Shown here piece after piece: positions 1-10,400 of a DNA stretch of 26,208 nucleotides (its first letter is position 1; each line of letters opens with the position of its first letter). The notes under the pieces were generated by a model. It did no database searches, was not told the DNA's origin, and was given only the letters and a program-made list of their open reading frames with translations. The stretch comes from Azolla pinnata. Taxonomy: Eukaryota > Streptophyta > Polypodiopsida > Salviniales > Salviniaceae. The stretch lies in NCBI GenBank assembly GCA_037176905.1, contig JBBBWG010006646.1, forward strand, positions 1 to 26,208, given 5' to 3'. The position numbers and the translations under genes are program-made.

Positions 1-380
1 AGGTTTATGCAAGTACATAGGGGTGATTAGCAGCAAAGGTCGATGCGGCGCATCGACCCTTATTACAAATCACCCCCTTAAGTAGCAGGGGTCGATGCGC
101 CGAAACGATCCCTCCTGATTGGGGGGATGATTAGCAGCAGAGGTCGATGCGCCGCAGCGACCCCTGCTGATTGTGGGGGTGATTAGCAGCATAGGTCGAT
201 GCGGGACATCGACTCCTGTTGCAAATCACCCCCTTAAGCAACAACAGTCGATCCGGCGCATCGATCCTTACTGCAAACCACCCCCTTAAGAAGCAGGGGT
301 CAATGCAACGCATCAATTTCTGCTGCAAACCACCCCCTTAAGCAGCAGGGGTCGATGGGCCGCATCGACTTTTTATATAA
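1..380. repeat. Cluster of palindromic CpG-rich repeats
   Basis: At least six degenerate copies of one unit are packed here. The core is two facing 10-mers, GGTCGATGCG and CGCATCGACC, separated by one base. It is flanked by GGGGTGATTAGCAGCA on the left and its near complement, ending AATCACCCC, on the right. The copy at 20-76 is a near-palindrome of 57 bases centred on base 48. Other cores lie near 89-108, 142-162, 194-210, 248-262, 298-315 and 347-368. Neighbouring units are joined by CCCCCTTAAGCAGCAG linkers, so the array mixes tandem and inverted order. No ORF of interest overlaps it. I do not recognise a named family. A foldback element or a satellite-like repeat would both fit. Confidence 0.75.
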
Positions 381-559
381 AAGACCTCATTTATTAATAT
401 AAGGGTATAAAAATATTATTTTAACATGTATTGTAGAGTGTAGTGATTAGGTTATTCATTAGTAATACAAAAGGTCTTGGGTTTGATTTGCAGTATCTCC
501 AAATTTTTTTGTTCCTCATAATGTTTTTTTTTTAATTTTTGTAGAAATACTTGCCTTCT
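381..559. other. AT-rich spacer between palindrome clusters
   Basis: This is AT-rich sequence with a poly-T run near 519-540 and no recognisable gene. It starts after a junction reading catcgactttttatataaa. A very similar string (catcgacttcttatataaa) recurs near 567-585, and a weaker form near 887-900. The spacer may therefore belong to a longer repeat unit that includes the palindromes. Confidence 0.4.
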
Positions 560-900
560 TGCATTGCATCGACTTCTTATATAAAGTCATATATATGTAT
601 ATTGAAAATCAGCCCCTTCTAAAAATTCAATGTTTTATGCAAAAAATCGGTAGGGTGCATGAACTTCTTGAATTAAACCATGTGATTAGCAACAAAGGTT
701 ATTGTGGCGCATCGACCCCTGTTGCAAGTGAGGGTGATTAGCTGGAGAAGTCGATGAGCCTCAGGGACCTCTTTTGTTAATCACCCCTTCAGTCAGCCGG
801 CCACCCCTCACATGCATCAGAGGTCAATGTGTCATATCGACCCCTATTGCAAATCAGCTCCTTAAGCAGCAAGGGTCGATGCCCCGCATCAACTTTTTGT
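560..900. repeat. Second, more degenerate cluster of the same palindromic repeat
   Basis: The same elements recur with more mutations: gtgattagcaacaaagg then gcgcatcgacccctgttgcaa at about 680-726, gtgattagctggagaagtcgatgag at about 734-758, aggtcaatgtgtcatatcgacccc at about 821-845, and the linker ccttaagcagcaagggtcgatg at about 851-873. Many CpG sites of the first cluster are CA or TG here, as expected of methylated CpG decay. No coding sequence is supported. Confidence 0.65.
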
Positions 901-1300
901 AATTATTATGTTTTTTCATGTATTTTTTAATCTAACTCTAATATAAAATCTTGATACATATTCTTCTATAGTCAAATTCATTAAATTTATTAATCGTAGT
1001 TACTCTATATTTACTATAGAATGTCAACGCAACTAATTTATTACCCTAAACCCATTTCCATATATTGAAAATTAAATTTTTTTTTGTCAAATATCAATTT
1101 TCTCATGATTTCTGTATTTTGAAAATAAACTTCTTGTGCTACAAATTGCTATATTTTTGGGCTCTTTTTCAAATTACTTGATACTAGTATCGAAGTCTTT
1201 TGAAACATAAGAAAAAAATTGAGGATTTTTTGCAGAATCTGAGGGAATATTCTAAATACTTCTCTTTTGACGCAATATTACTTGTTCTTTAAGCAAGAGT
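901..1300. other. Unassigned AT-rich sequence
   Basis: I see no gene, RNA gene or clear repeat here. The stretch is AT-rich with several T-runs (for example 1078-1085) and stop codons in all frames. Confidence 0.5.
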
Positions 1301-1975
1301 GTCATACCTGGTCGTGGAAAAAATTCAAGAAATAATTTTGCAACAAACACCCAATAAAGGTCGCGTCTACAAGTGCGTCAAAAAGAGCACCAAAAGCTAT
1401 GTCAACACTCGTGTCTATACACACGTCTATACTCACATAAAAAAACATAGTAAAAAGTGCGTCAAAATGGCAGCCTGAAAAAACTTGCGTCAAGATAGCA
1501 AAAATAGTTAGTGTCTAAATTAGTGCATCAAATCTGGTGGCTATGGGAGCTTCTATAGGTATGTCAAATTAGCGGTAAACAACACGTCAAACAGTCTACT
1601 TTAGTCGCGTCAAAACTGTCATCTACACTCATGTCAAAATAAGTGTCTGTACTCACGTCAAATGAGTGTCTAACCCTGTGGTAACTGGTGCATCAAATTG
1701 TCTATAATTTGTCATGGCAAAAAGGGCGTCTATTGTTGCGGCCATACAAGCATCAAAACTCGCGTTATCGTCGTGATAAAGTTTGCGGCAAACTAGCACA
1801 AAAAATTGCGTCAATTTCACATCTAAATTTGTGTCTAAGTTCGCGGCTATGATCGTGGCAATGTTGCGGTAAATTTTGCAGTAAAGGTCGCGACAAATTT
1901 GACATGATTTTTAAAAAATTTACCGCGACATAGATGCATCGGCATCGTGGTAAACGACCCAATACCTTGTAGTAA
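1301..1975. mobile_element. Possible CACTA (En/Spm) terminal region with subterminal repeats
   Basis: A field of short degenerate motifs runs through this stretch in one orientation: gcgtcaa (near 1374, 1459, 1487, 1606 and 1808), gtgtcta (for example near 1411, 1512 and 1665), and gcggtaa or gcggcaa towards the right side. It ends near 1965-1974 with CCTTGTAGTA, which shares eight consecutive bases with the reverse complement of the plant CACTA terminus (TTTCTTGTAGTG). Dense short subterminal motifs next to a CTTGTAGT end are characteristic of CACTA transposons. No partner terminus and no transposase are visible, and the last base is A rather than G. The call is therefore tentative, and it could be a decayed or solo end. 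Confidence 0.4.
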
Positions 1976-2039
1976 AAGGATACCTTCTCCACATTGTCAA
2001 TAATTGCATCCTCCTCAAAATAATGCTTTATATTGAGCT

Positions 2040-2800
2040 AAAAGATCTTATATAAGCCTAGGCCTAAACCACCCTTGGATTCTAGAAATGTGAGCATTTT
2101 CCATGGAAACTTTGCTCGAGCACCCACTTTGTCGCCTTCAACGCATATGTAATTACGTATGAGTCGTTGAAGTCATCCAATATAGGATCCTGAAAATATC
2201 CAACATGAAGTTGTATACTACAATGTAGCAAGCAATTCTCGATTGTTGATTAACACCCTTTGTGTCAAGGAGAGGGTTGCTTTCGACCAATGAACTAGTT
2301 TTCTATGTATAGTCAATAATAGGCGAGTATCCCAAGTATCTTGTTGTGACCCCCAAGGTATCCATTTGAATTGAGGATGAGATTTCCATATTGAAGGATC
2401 CTCTTCTCGTGTGGAAAAGGCTATTGACTTGTTCCAAGTAGTATGAGCCCCAGAATCTATACAAAATTCATTTAGGGCTTCCTCCACTTTTCTTTAAGTT
2501 ATTGTCTGAGCCGTCCACATAGAGCATTGTGGCATCGGCAAATTCTGCATCCAAAATCTCCTGATGCGAAGTAGGCGTTCTAAGACCTTGACTCTTGTCT
2601 CCTTGGTTGCTAACTATATCAACATAGCCTCTACGATGAAGAGAAATAGATATGGTGCCATTGGGCATCCTTGTCTTAGTGAGCAGGAGATCCTAAATTC
2701 AGGTCTTGGGCTACTGGCTATCAATAGTTGATTGGATGCTTGAGTCAATGTCAAAAGAAACTAAAACTCCCTCCATGAATATCCATTCCATGTGGTTGTC
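2040..2800 (-). pseudogene. LINE (L1-type non-LTR) reverse transcriptase fragment, broken
   Basis: Read on the minus strand from about 2800 down to 2040, this gives pieces of a plant L1-type reverse transcriptase in order. First comes a stretch ending LRQGCPMAPYLFLF (about 2690-2640), which is the conserved RQGCPLxPxLF block. Then FADATMLYVDGSDNNLKK (about 2545-2490), corresponding to the FADD catalytic box. Then VEEALNEFCIDSGAHTTWNK (about 2485-2430) and a downstream region with LSLTQRVLINN (about 2255). The pieces lie in different frames and contain stops. The second catalytic Asp of FADD reads Ala. It is a dead copy, antisense to the DnaJ gene. The part near 2040-2110 still resembles the downstream ESKGGLGLG-type block. 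Confidence 0.75.
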
Positions 2801-3400
2801 TTCCAGCCAAAAGTAAATGGTATACTTATATGTATATTGATATAGTTCTATTTCATGTTTTACAAGTTTCTAGAAGGTCTGAAACTTTAAAGAAGCCTTG
2901 CATGAAATTCTAGAGGATTCGTTGTCGACATGCAAAACCCACAAACATTTATAAATACAAGCGTTTACTACTTTGATCCCACTTATGATGGCTAATACCA
3001 TTTATGAAATTCTAAATTCAGTTTTCGCTCTCTCCTACTTCTCTCTTTGTTTCTCAATACCTAGTCTCTTATCTTAGCTCTGCCTTGTTTTGCTTGATTT
3101 GTCTGCGATAACTATCCATTACCAGTGATGCTATCAAAGCTTGCAAATTATGGTCATATTATGGGTCTACATCTTTTATTTAGGAACTAATTGGCAGCCC
3201 AAGTTTTAGCAAATGAAATGCCTACAGTTTTACAAACCTCATGAGGGTCTTTGAAAGGGGATGCATGCATGGACCGATTTGTCGTGGCTTTTGGATTGAG
3301 TATGAACAGGAAAAAGTCTTGGCTCGTCTCATGTGCGGAGAAGGATTTACAGTGTTTAGGGATGGCAAGGATGCGTGATAATAAAATCATGTGCCGTTTC
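2801..3400. other. Gene-poor upstream flank of the DnaJ gene
   Basis: No coding region is supported. The left edge may be further decayed LINE sequence. The right half presumably contains distal promoter sequence of the gene starting at 3662, but I cannot identify a convincing TATA box or a named cis-element. Confidence 0.4.
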
Positions 3401-3661
3401 ATGTTTGATCGATCGAGCTCATGATATTTATTATATTTCTTGGCATTAGTACTATTATGGTCCAAGGAGAGCCTCTGTTTCTTAGCAACCTTTTCAAATA
3501 CATACACTCGAGTGTTTGGAATGCGAGTTCTCTTCTTCCTTCACACACACAAATTTCATTTTTGAAGCGTCTTCTCCCCGGAAAAAAGAGAGATACACAG
3601 AATGAGAAGAAGAAGAAGGGCGTGTTGCTGTTGACGGAGATGAAGGCTCCCCCCGTCATCC
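3401..3661 (+). promoter_or_regulatory. Probable core promoter and 5' leader of the DnaJ gene
   Basis: An AT-rich stretch, tatttattatattt (about 3425-3438), could serve as a weak TATA region. It is followed by a pyrimidine-rich segment (about 3528-3550, ttctcttcttccttcacac) like the Y-patch often found at plant transcription starts. The leader then becomes purine-rich (agaagaagaagaag near 3605-3619). Two ATGs at 3602 and 3640 precede the chosen start at 3662. The exact transcription start is not visible from sequence. Confidence 0.35.
3602..3634 (+). other. Short upstream ORF (10 codons)
   Basis: ATG at 3602 opens a reading frame of ten codons, MRRRRRACCC, that ends with TGA at 3632-3634, 27 bases before the main start. 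If the transcript begins upstream, this Arg-rich uORF would be met first by scanning ribosomes. It may be fortuitous, produced by the GAA-repeat-rich leader. Confidence 0.35.
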
Positions 3662-3701
3662 ATGGCCGAAGCTCACGACCTCCCCCATCACGCCAACATC
3701 G

Positions 3702-3741
<40 letters not shown>

Positions 3742-3831
3742 ATGCCACAGTGCCTCCGCTCCTTCCTCCCTGTTTCCTGCACCTCCCCCTCCCAAACCTG
3801 CAAAGACCAGTCGCCGACGAGGAGGGACTAA
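3640..3831 (+). other. Upstream ORF overlapping the main start, reading the CAG tract as poly-Gln
   Basis: ATG at 3640 has G at -3 and is out of frame with the main ATG 22 bases later. It stays open for 63 codons to a stop at 3829-3831. In this frame the CAG tract reads as poly-Gln, following MKAPPVIHGRSS. The main frame reads the same bases as poly-Ser. Translation from 3640 would bypass the main ATG. There is no evidence that the peptide itself is functional. Confidence 0.35.
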
Positions 3832-4459
3832 AGGCCCTCAGAACAGCAGACAGCAGCGGCCACAAGAACAGCCAGAGGAAGAGGGAGAAGGAAGACAGGA
3901 TGTAGAAGCTACTTCAAGAAGCTTTTCCAAATCTCAGCCTGATGCATCCTCATTTGCTGCTTCTCCTCCTCTACCCTCACGTTCAACATCCTCATCTTCA
4001 TCGTCAAGATTCGCCACCTGTTTTCATCCTGCAGAGAGGCCAATCGAAAAGGAAGATGCAGGTGAAGAAGGGAAAGAAGCAAGAAGTGTGAGGGGAGACG
4101 CTTCTAGTTCTTTAAGAACTGGAGGATATGGACTCCAAGAGAGATTCCTGTTCTGCAAAGCATACGTGGCTTCTTTGTATGACGATCAGAAACCTCACAT
4201 TGATGCGCTTATAGTACGAATAATGCGATGGAAAACTGAAGCCCGATTACTTGCAGAGAGAGCATGGCCTCCTTTACGAAGGATATTGATCGTAATTGGG
4301 GGTGTCGCATTAACTATCTTTTTTGCTTGGCTGAATTGTTTCATCAAAGGATTAAAATCTCTTGTTCAGCTTCAAATAGCAGCTCTTTTCATGGTTATTT
4401 GCTGTATGGTGTTGAATCTCGGCTTTCTTGGAGGTTTCCTTAAGCTTCTTGCAGCCCTG
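3662..4459 (+). CDS. DnaJ gene exon 1: low-complexity N-terminus and first membrane segments
   Basis: Encodes residues 1-266 and ends in phase 0 at CTG|gtaagt, a strong donor. It contains a 12-Ser run (residues 15-26), Pro-rich and Glu-rich stretches, then a second Ser-rich block (about 114-120). A more ordered part follows, with RTGGYGLQERFLFCKAYVAS leading to IDALIVRIMRWKTEARLLAE. Hydrophobic segments lie near 208-228 (ILIVIGGVALTIFFAWLNCF) and 237-266. The ordered part looks conserved in type. The first 130 residues are compositionally biased and likely disordered. Confidence 0.85.
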
Positions 4460-7400
4460 GTAAGTCTTTTATATCTTGTTGAAACCGCTGTTTAACTTTG
4501 TCTTCTAACTCAATACGTTGCTTTTCTTCATTAAAAATATGCTCCCTATATGATTGGGTAGAGCACTTGATATGCTTGAGTGCAATGTGTAAGTTAGTAC
4601 TCGGTTGTTAGCTTCAAGATGAACAGTTGAAGGTGAAAGATGTGAATGTCCGATGGAGAAGTACAGATGGAAGTAGAATAATTGTAGAGTGCTTGTCAGG
4701 TGATTTTGTCATGGATGAAAAAGGATTTCTAATAATGTACTGGTTAGGTTATGTGAGTGGTCATATAACCGGAAAAGGAGTAGCATATCTTCTCACATGT
4801 TTGAATTTTCGAAAGCTTTGTTCAAATATATATGCAGTTGTGAGTAATATACAGGATATTATGCAAATATTTTTAAGAACCATGCCTGAACTTCCAAGCA
4901 GGCTTATCTTTCTTTAATGGTAACTATTTGGAGAGTGAAACATTTGTCTTTTCCTCAATCCTAAAGGAGTTTCACGGAGTTTATTATTTGGAAATTGTAA
5001 TGACTACGAGCAGAACGCCTCTTTGTAAATGAACCTCAAATTCCCTTTAGTGTTGTTGTAGTGAGTTTGTGCAACATGAGTTGATGATTTTTCCTTTATA
5101 GCCACACAATTCTTCATTGAAACAGCAAGCTAGATTTTTCATGGTTGTGGCTTGGCAACTCATGAATAAGGACGATCATAGCATGTCTAGTCATTTCCCC
5201 CTGGATCCTAGTCCGAAAAGATGCAAATACTATTATAAAATGTAACTTGACAGTACATATCTCTGAGTAGATATTAAGCTGGCTGACAACTTTGGGACAA
5301 AGCGCATCTCTTAAGATGAGTGAATTGAACTTTTTGTATGGTGACTACTGTAGTTAACGAACCATCTGTGGAAGATTCCCTAATGCTAGGACATAACAAT
5401 ATGTCGTGAATAGAGAAGATTGGCCAGTCTTGAATCTGTAATTCTTGAATCTATGAACCAAGATGCAGCATATGATTTTTTGGAAGCATTATGTCAAATA
5501 AATAAAGGAACTTAAATGTATCATGCATTTGCACTTGATATTTTTTCATCCCTCTATTCTTTGAGTAAGTTCTTCCTCTGGTTGTGGCTGGCCCTCATTC
5601 AGTTGTGCTAGGTACACAAGAATGGCTGGTCTTCAACTTGTTCCAATATTTCTGCTTGATGTTTATGCACTTCCAATTTCTTTTTTGATTATTCTTTGGC
5701 ATCTTGCAATAGTTGCGACTTGTCTTATTCTTGTTCTGATTCTAATTTTGTGTGTTACTTCTGCCATTTCTTGATACCATAGCTGATCTATTGGTTATTT
5801 TCGAAACATCACAATTCATCAACTTTCTATAGCAAGAAATCAATACGGCTTCATTTATCAGTGGAATACTTTACAAATTATTTATACTCGAACTTGATTG
5901 AATTCCTAATGAGGCCTGCAAGGAAGTGATAGATTTAATCGTAGTCAAATGAATTTTTGTTAAGTGAGAACATTATCTTTTTGGCTATAGTGGTCTAGTT
6001 TTGTCACAACCATCAACTCGTGACATATTCAATGACAGTCTGACACATTGCTTGTGGCCTACGTGCCTGACACATTCTGATTGCTTGATCAATGCTGACT
6101 TGATTGTCCTTGGGGAGCCTCTACTAGTATATTCCATGGTTGAATTGTGGCATGAGAAAGAGTCACCAAACTAAGAAAATTTGTGGTTGTTCTCTGTTGG
6201 TGAGTTGTGTATTTTTTTCCTTTAACAACTTCCTCCTATGTCTCTTGAGTTTTGATAAGAACAATCCAAAGCTATGTTGGTCATTACATTCCATTATCTT
6301 GGGTAATTGGCCAAAACCATTTTTGTAAATTTAATGGTACCTCCTCTTATTTCACGGAATGTGATAGACTGGCATTCTTCCAATTGGCATATTCTTTATC
6401 TTAGGTAATTGGCCAAAACCATTTTTGTAAATTTAATGGTACCTCCTCTTATTTCACAGAATAAAGAACAGTGATAGACTGGCATTCTTCCAATTGGCAT
6501 ATTCTTTCTTCCACAGGTCGGTGCGAGAAACTCCTAAGCTGTATCTCTTGCAGAGCGCATGAGGGAGATGTGTATCCATGTAAGAGGGCCTGAAATCTTG
6601 TGACATTTATAAGGAAAGGGCCTTATGTTGTGCCATCTTTCTACCAAGAGGTGGCGGGGGCTGATCCATGCTCTTTCGTATCCGATTGATGATATCGGTT
6701 CAGATCACTCTATTACTTTCCACTTTGGTCATTTTTAAATGTTGACAATCTAGGCTGCATTAGAAAGGAGGTGGGGTATTTATGTTCATTCCATGTGAAT
6801 GGAATCATTCTTGCATCTCAACATACCAACCATGGCTATATCCATGCGCAGGGAGCTGTAATGATAACTTAGAGTCAACCTTGGACGCCTGTTTTTAGGG
6901 ATAGGTGTTGGTTCATAGTCACTGATCGAAGTGATGCTCACTCAATATTGGGTTGCTGCCTGTCAATATTGTGGAGCACAAGTGCTTTGCTCTTTATCAT
7001 GTGGCCAACCATCACGATTAAAGATCTCTCCAAATCTATCCATTGTGTGCCTTGTGAGAGTTTGTTTCCCAAATTTCTACTCCATAAAGCATCGGTGTTA
7101 CAAATGTATCAAATAACAGTTCATTGTTCTTTGAATTGGATGTGTGTGCACTGTCTTTTGAGAGCACCAAGGGCTGCATAACCAAGAGAAAATTGGGTAA
7201 ATGCAACTTCGTGTAGGGAGAGTCTAGGCCCTGGGAATCTGTCACTCCTAGGTATATGTAGGATTGTCTGATCATCACATGTGCATAAAGATGGAGGGGC
7301 ATACTATATGTGGATGCAAATTCAAAGAAAGGAATTTAACAGGTTCTATGTTACAATCAGCTATATTTTTGTTTCTTATTTGAGGTTTTAACCATCTGAG

Positions 7401-10400
7401 CGATCATCATATGTAGCATTCTATGATGATATTGTAATCTTATGAAATTGTAATGTATGTACCAAGAAATGGTTCCATGTCATCAAAACAACTTGCTGAA
7501 TACGGAGATGATCATCGTGGGTATGTCAAAATGCAAGAAGGGTTTCTCATATGATTAAACCGTGAGTGTAATATCTCCATTTAAAGAGGTCTTGGTGAGT
7601 TGAACATGAAGAAATGGAAAAGTGTAAAGTAATATTATAGCGGAAGATAGATTCATTGTTAGACCTCCCTCTTTGCCACCTGTGCTCTTAACTAGAGATT
7701 GCAGTGGAGAGCCTGCACACTTATGGAGGAACAAAATGTCCAGTTCTCCCAAAGGTTGTAAACAACAAAACATTATGTTTAACTTTGGCTGCAATAAGAG
7801 GGAGATACCAAATGCCTCTTCAGAAAAGGTGTTGGCCCACAATGTATGGTGAAATAAAGAGGCAAATGAAGAATTTGTTGAAAGACAACATATATCATCA
7901 ACATAGAACCATCACAACGTTCTCTAGCGCCATCACTCCCTCATATTATAACTCAGTCAAGGGGTACATACGAGATCTTGACCAGGCAAAGAGGTTAGTG
8001 TGTTGATTGGGTTATATCATTTTTCCAAGCAAGTGATCTTGCCATCCATGTTATTAACGATAAAGGCCATTTTTTTCCCACCCTCGAAGATGCTTCCTTA
8101 GCCTTGAGGATCTCTCCGTATGAGGTTGGCCAACTTGGAAATTTTCACAGGCAAAGCTTTAGTATTGAGTCAAGAAGCTTAGATCTGTAGATATTCAAGA
8201 TTCTTTGGTTATCTTTAAGTATTATTTCTTATTTCTCGTCATATAAGTTTGGTGTGTTGTCATCAAAAGTGATCTAATTGTGTAAAAGATGTAATCTCTT
8301 GTTTGTTTTTGTAGATGATTTTGGCCTCTTGACAGTTGTGATCGTATAATTGGTTATTTTTGTCTGTCTCTTTCAGTTTCTTCTATGTCATAATCCTTCT
8401 CATGGCCTAATTTGTGCTTAGGTCTTCTGTGTGGTCTATTCTCTATGTGCCATGGCCTAATCTCCCCGTTTCTGCCCAATGATCTCTTCTCTCTGCATTT
8501 TTCCTTTTTACACCCCTTCTCTCTGTTTTTGCACGGATCACTGTAAGAAAAGCTGTTGATAGCATCGGATTAGTTGGAAACGAAATAGACAAAACTGAGT
8601 TGTGAGAAGAATGTTAGTCTCTAGTAGGAAGATGGTACACTATAAGGTCCTCATCTTATGTATGTCACAGAATGAATTTATTTTTAGACCTTTATACATG
8701 GATAAGAACCTATCTCATGTGCTTTGGACTATGATTGAGAAGCTCAAGACCTCGTCAAATCAGTTAGAAATAGAGAAGGATATGGGCACAAACCTTAGTA
8801 AAAATGTGTATGCCCATTATGTCATCAGAGGTTTGAATCCAAGGAAAACCATGTCTTTTAGAGTGTTATCTTTTCTAAAATAAGAGTGTAATATCATTGC
8901 CTTTTTAAACATGGGTAATAGAATATGAAGCTAGTGCTTGGGATTGTTCTTACCAAATTCAAGAGACATTGAGAGAAGCTATTGAAAAAAATGTATAACC
9001 ACAATTCATCAACAAAGAACAATCACAAATGTCAGCTGAGGAATGCCCTAGCAGGATCTCAGCCGAGGAAATTAACAGGGGTTACCACTGTTAAAGCAAT
9101 CAGAATGTGAGTGGCTGGAGAATGGCCTCATCACGTTTGTCGTCGATATTAATGGCCAGTAGTAAGAGACACCGAAGGCTCTGCCCTTCGGAGATATCTC
9201 CCTCTTCGAGAGGACCAGAGTTGGAGATTTTTTGAAGTCAAAAGCATAAGTGCAGGATTATGGTTTATTGGATATCTATGATATTTCAGAAGTTGGGCAG
9301 CCATATCTATTCTTATTTGAGACATGGACAACATTTGGGGATGTATTGTCTCATCAAAGGTCTTTTCAGCGGTCATTTTGGCTTCTTAGAAGACGTTATA
9401 TGACTTTCTTTGACTATGAAGACCTTCAAAATAAATCAATATGACTTCCTTTGATATTTCCATTTCTAGATACAAGTTGTAATAGTATTGTTGACCTTTA
9501 CTTATCAGTTCAGAATAAGTTTAGTATGCATTTTGTGCTAATCATGATTACTTTTATCTCAAGATTTCTGATACAACATGAGTTATATTAGGCTAAATGC
9601 TTTAAGGTAGGCAGGAATGCATTCTTACATAAAAGAAAAGGATTTAAGTTTGTGTACGCTTCACACAATGTAAATGTATGAAGAGAAATGTACATATAAC
9701 AATAACACAATTACATCGTTGCTGTCAAACACATTTTGTCCATCTATCTACTCATTTTACTGAGTATTTCTTGATGTTTATGATGACTTTTTTGGTGCAG
9801 GGTTTGTCTGCAGCTGCAGCATTTTTCATTGGATATGCATATGCACTTATGATTTTTGGCATCTTTGGTGGGGTCATACTCTGGCTCTATGGTAGTTTTT
9901 GGCTTACTGGAGGCATATTGCTGATAGGAGGTAAACTTATTTTTAAGTAATTTTGAGTTAGTAATTCTGTTGTGGCTGAGATCGGAGGACCTGGAGTAAA
10001 AACTCCAAATGTGCAATGGTGGTTTGAGAATATTTTCTGGAGAGACAGACAGATGGAACAAAAGAGAAGCCCAATGTTCTGTAATTGGTTAATGTGGCAC
10101 GGTAATTTTTGTATGTTAGGAAAGTTTGGTGGGAAGGAGGGACATGGATTCAAGTCTGTAGTAATCAGGAACAACTTTGTTTGGCTCAAACTGGTTTGGG
10201 AGCCTCAAACTCAAACTATTCCAAAAATGTTGAAACTGAAACCAAACAAAACTACTAGAACTGTTTGGACGATCTTCTAAGTTAAATGCTTTGAATGGTT
10301 TTATAATTACAAAGCTGGATAAGAAAGTAGTGGGTGAACAAAGCAATAAAAAATCAGCTTATGAGTTGGGAGTCATGTTCTTAAACTGTTTCAAGCTGTG

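Larger units (their letters stand above)
4460..9800 (+). other. Intron 1 of the DnaJ gene (5.3 kb)
   Basis: Bounded by CTG|gtaagt at 4460 and tttggtgcag|GG at 9800. The 96-codon ORF at 4627-4917 and the others inside show no recognisable family and are taken as chance. 4460-6050 holds nothing I can name. About 6060-7200 is antisense LINE-derived sequence, with a tandem duplication inside it. 7300-9800 is unassigned. One ORF there (7704-8006, +) contains RCWPTMYGEIKRQMKNLL, faintly like a retroelement integrase-type segment, but I cannot support that. Confidence 0.85.

Noticed and set aside
1..900. CRISPR array
   Set aside because: Repeats are spaced irregularly, palindromic and degenerate, and the genome is clearly eukaryotic.
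3399..3865. Long ORFs on both strands over the CAG tract with poly-Cys, poly-Ala and poly-Gln
   Set aside because: They are frame shadows of the (AGC)12 repeat and the G+C-rich exon 1. Only the Ser frame continues into the membrane and J-domain exons. The plus-strand Gln frame is kept solely as a possible upstream ORF.
4627..4917. 96-codon ORF after exon 1 as an extra gene or alternative exon
   Set aside because: There is no recognisable family, it lies in intron 1, and the family order goes directly from exon 1 to the membrane segment at 9801.
9887..10346. Overlapping ORFs of about 100 codons on both strands in intron 2
   Set aside because: No motif, no family resemblance, and they sit between two well-supported exons.
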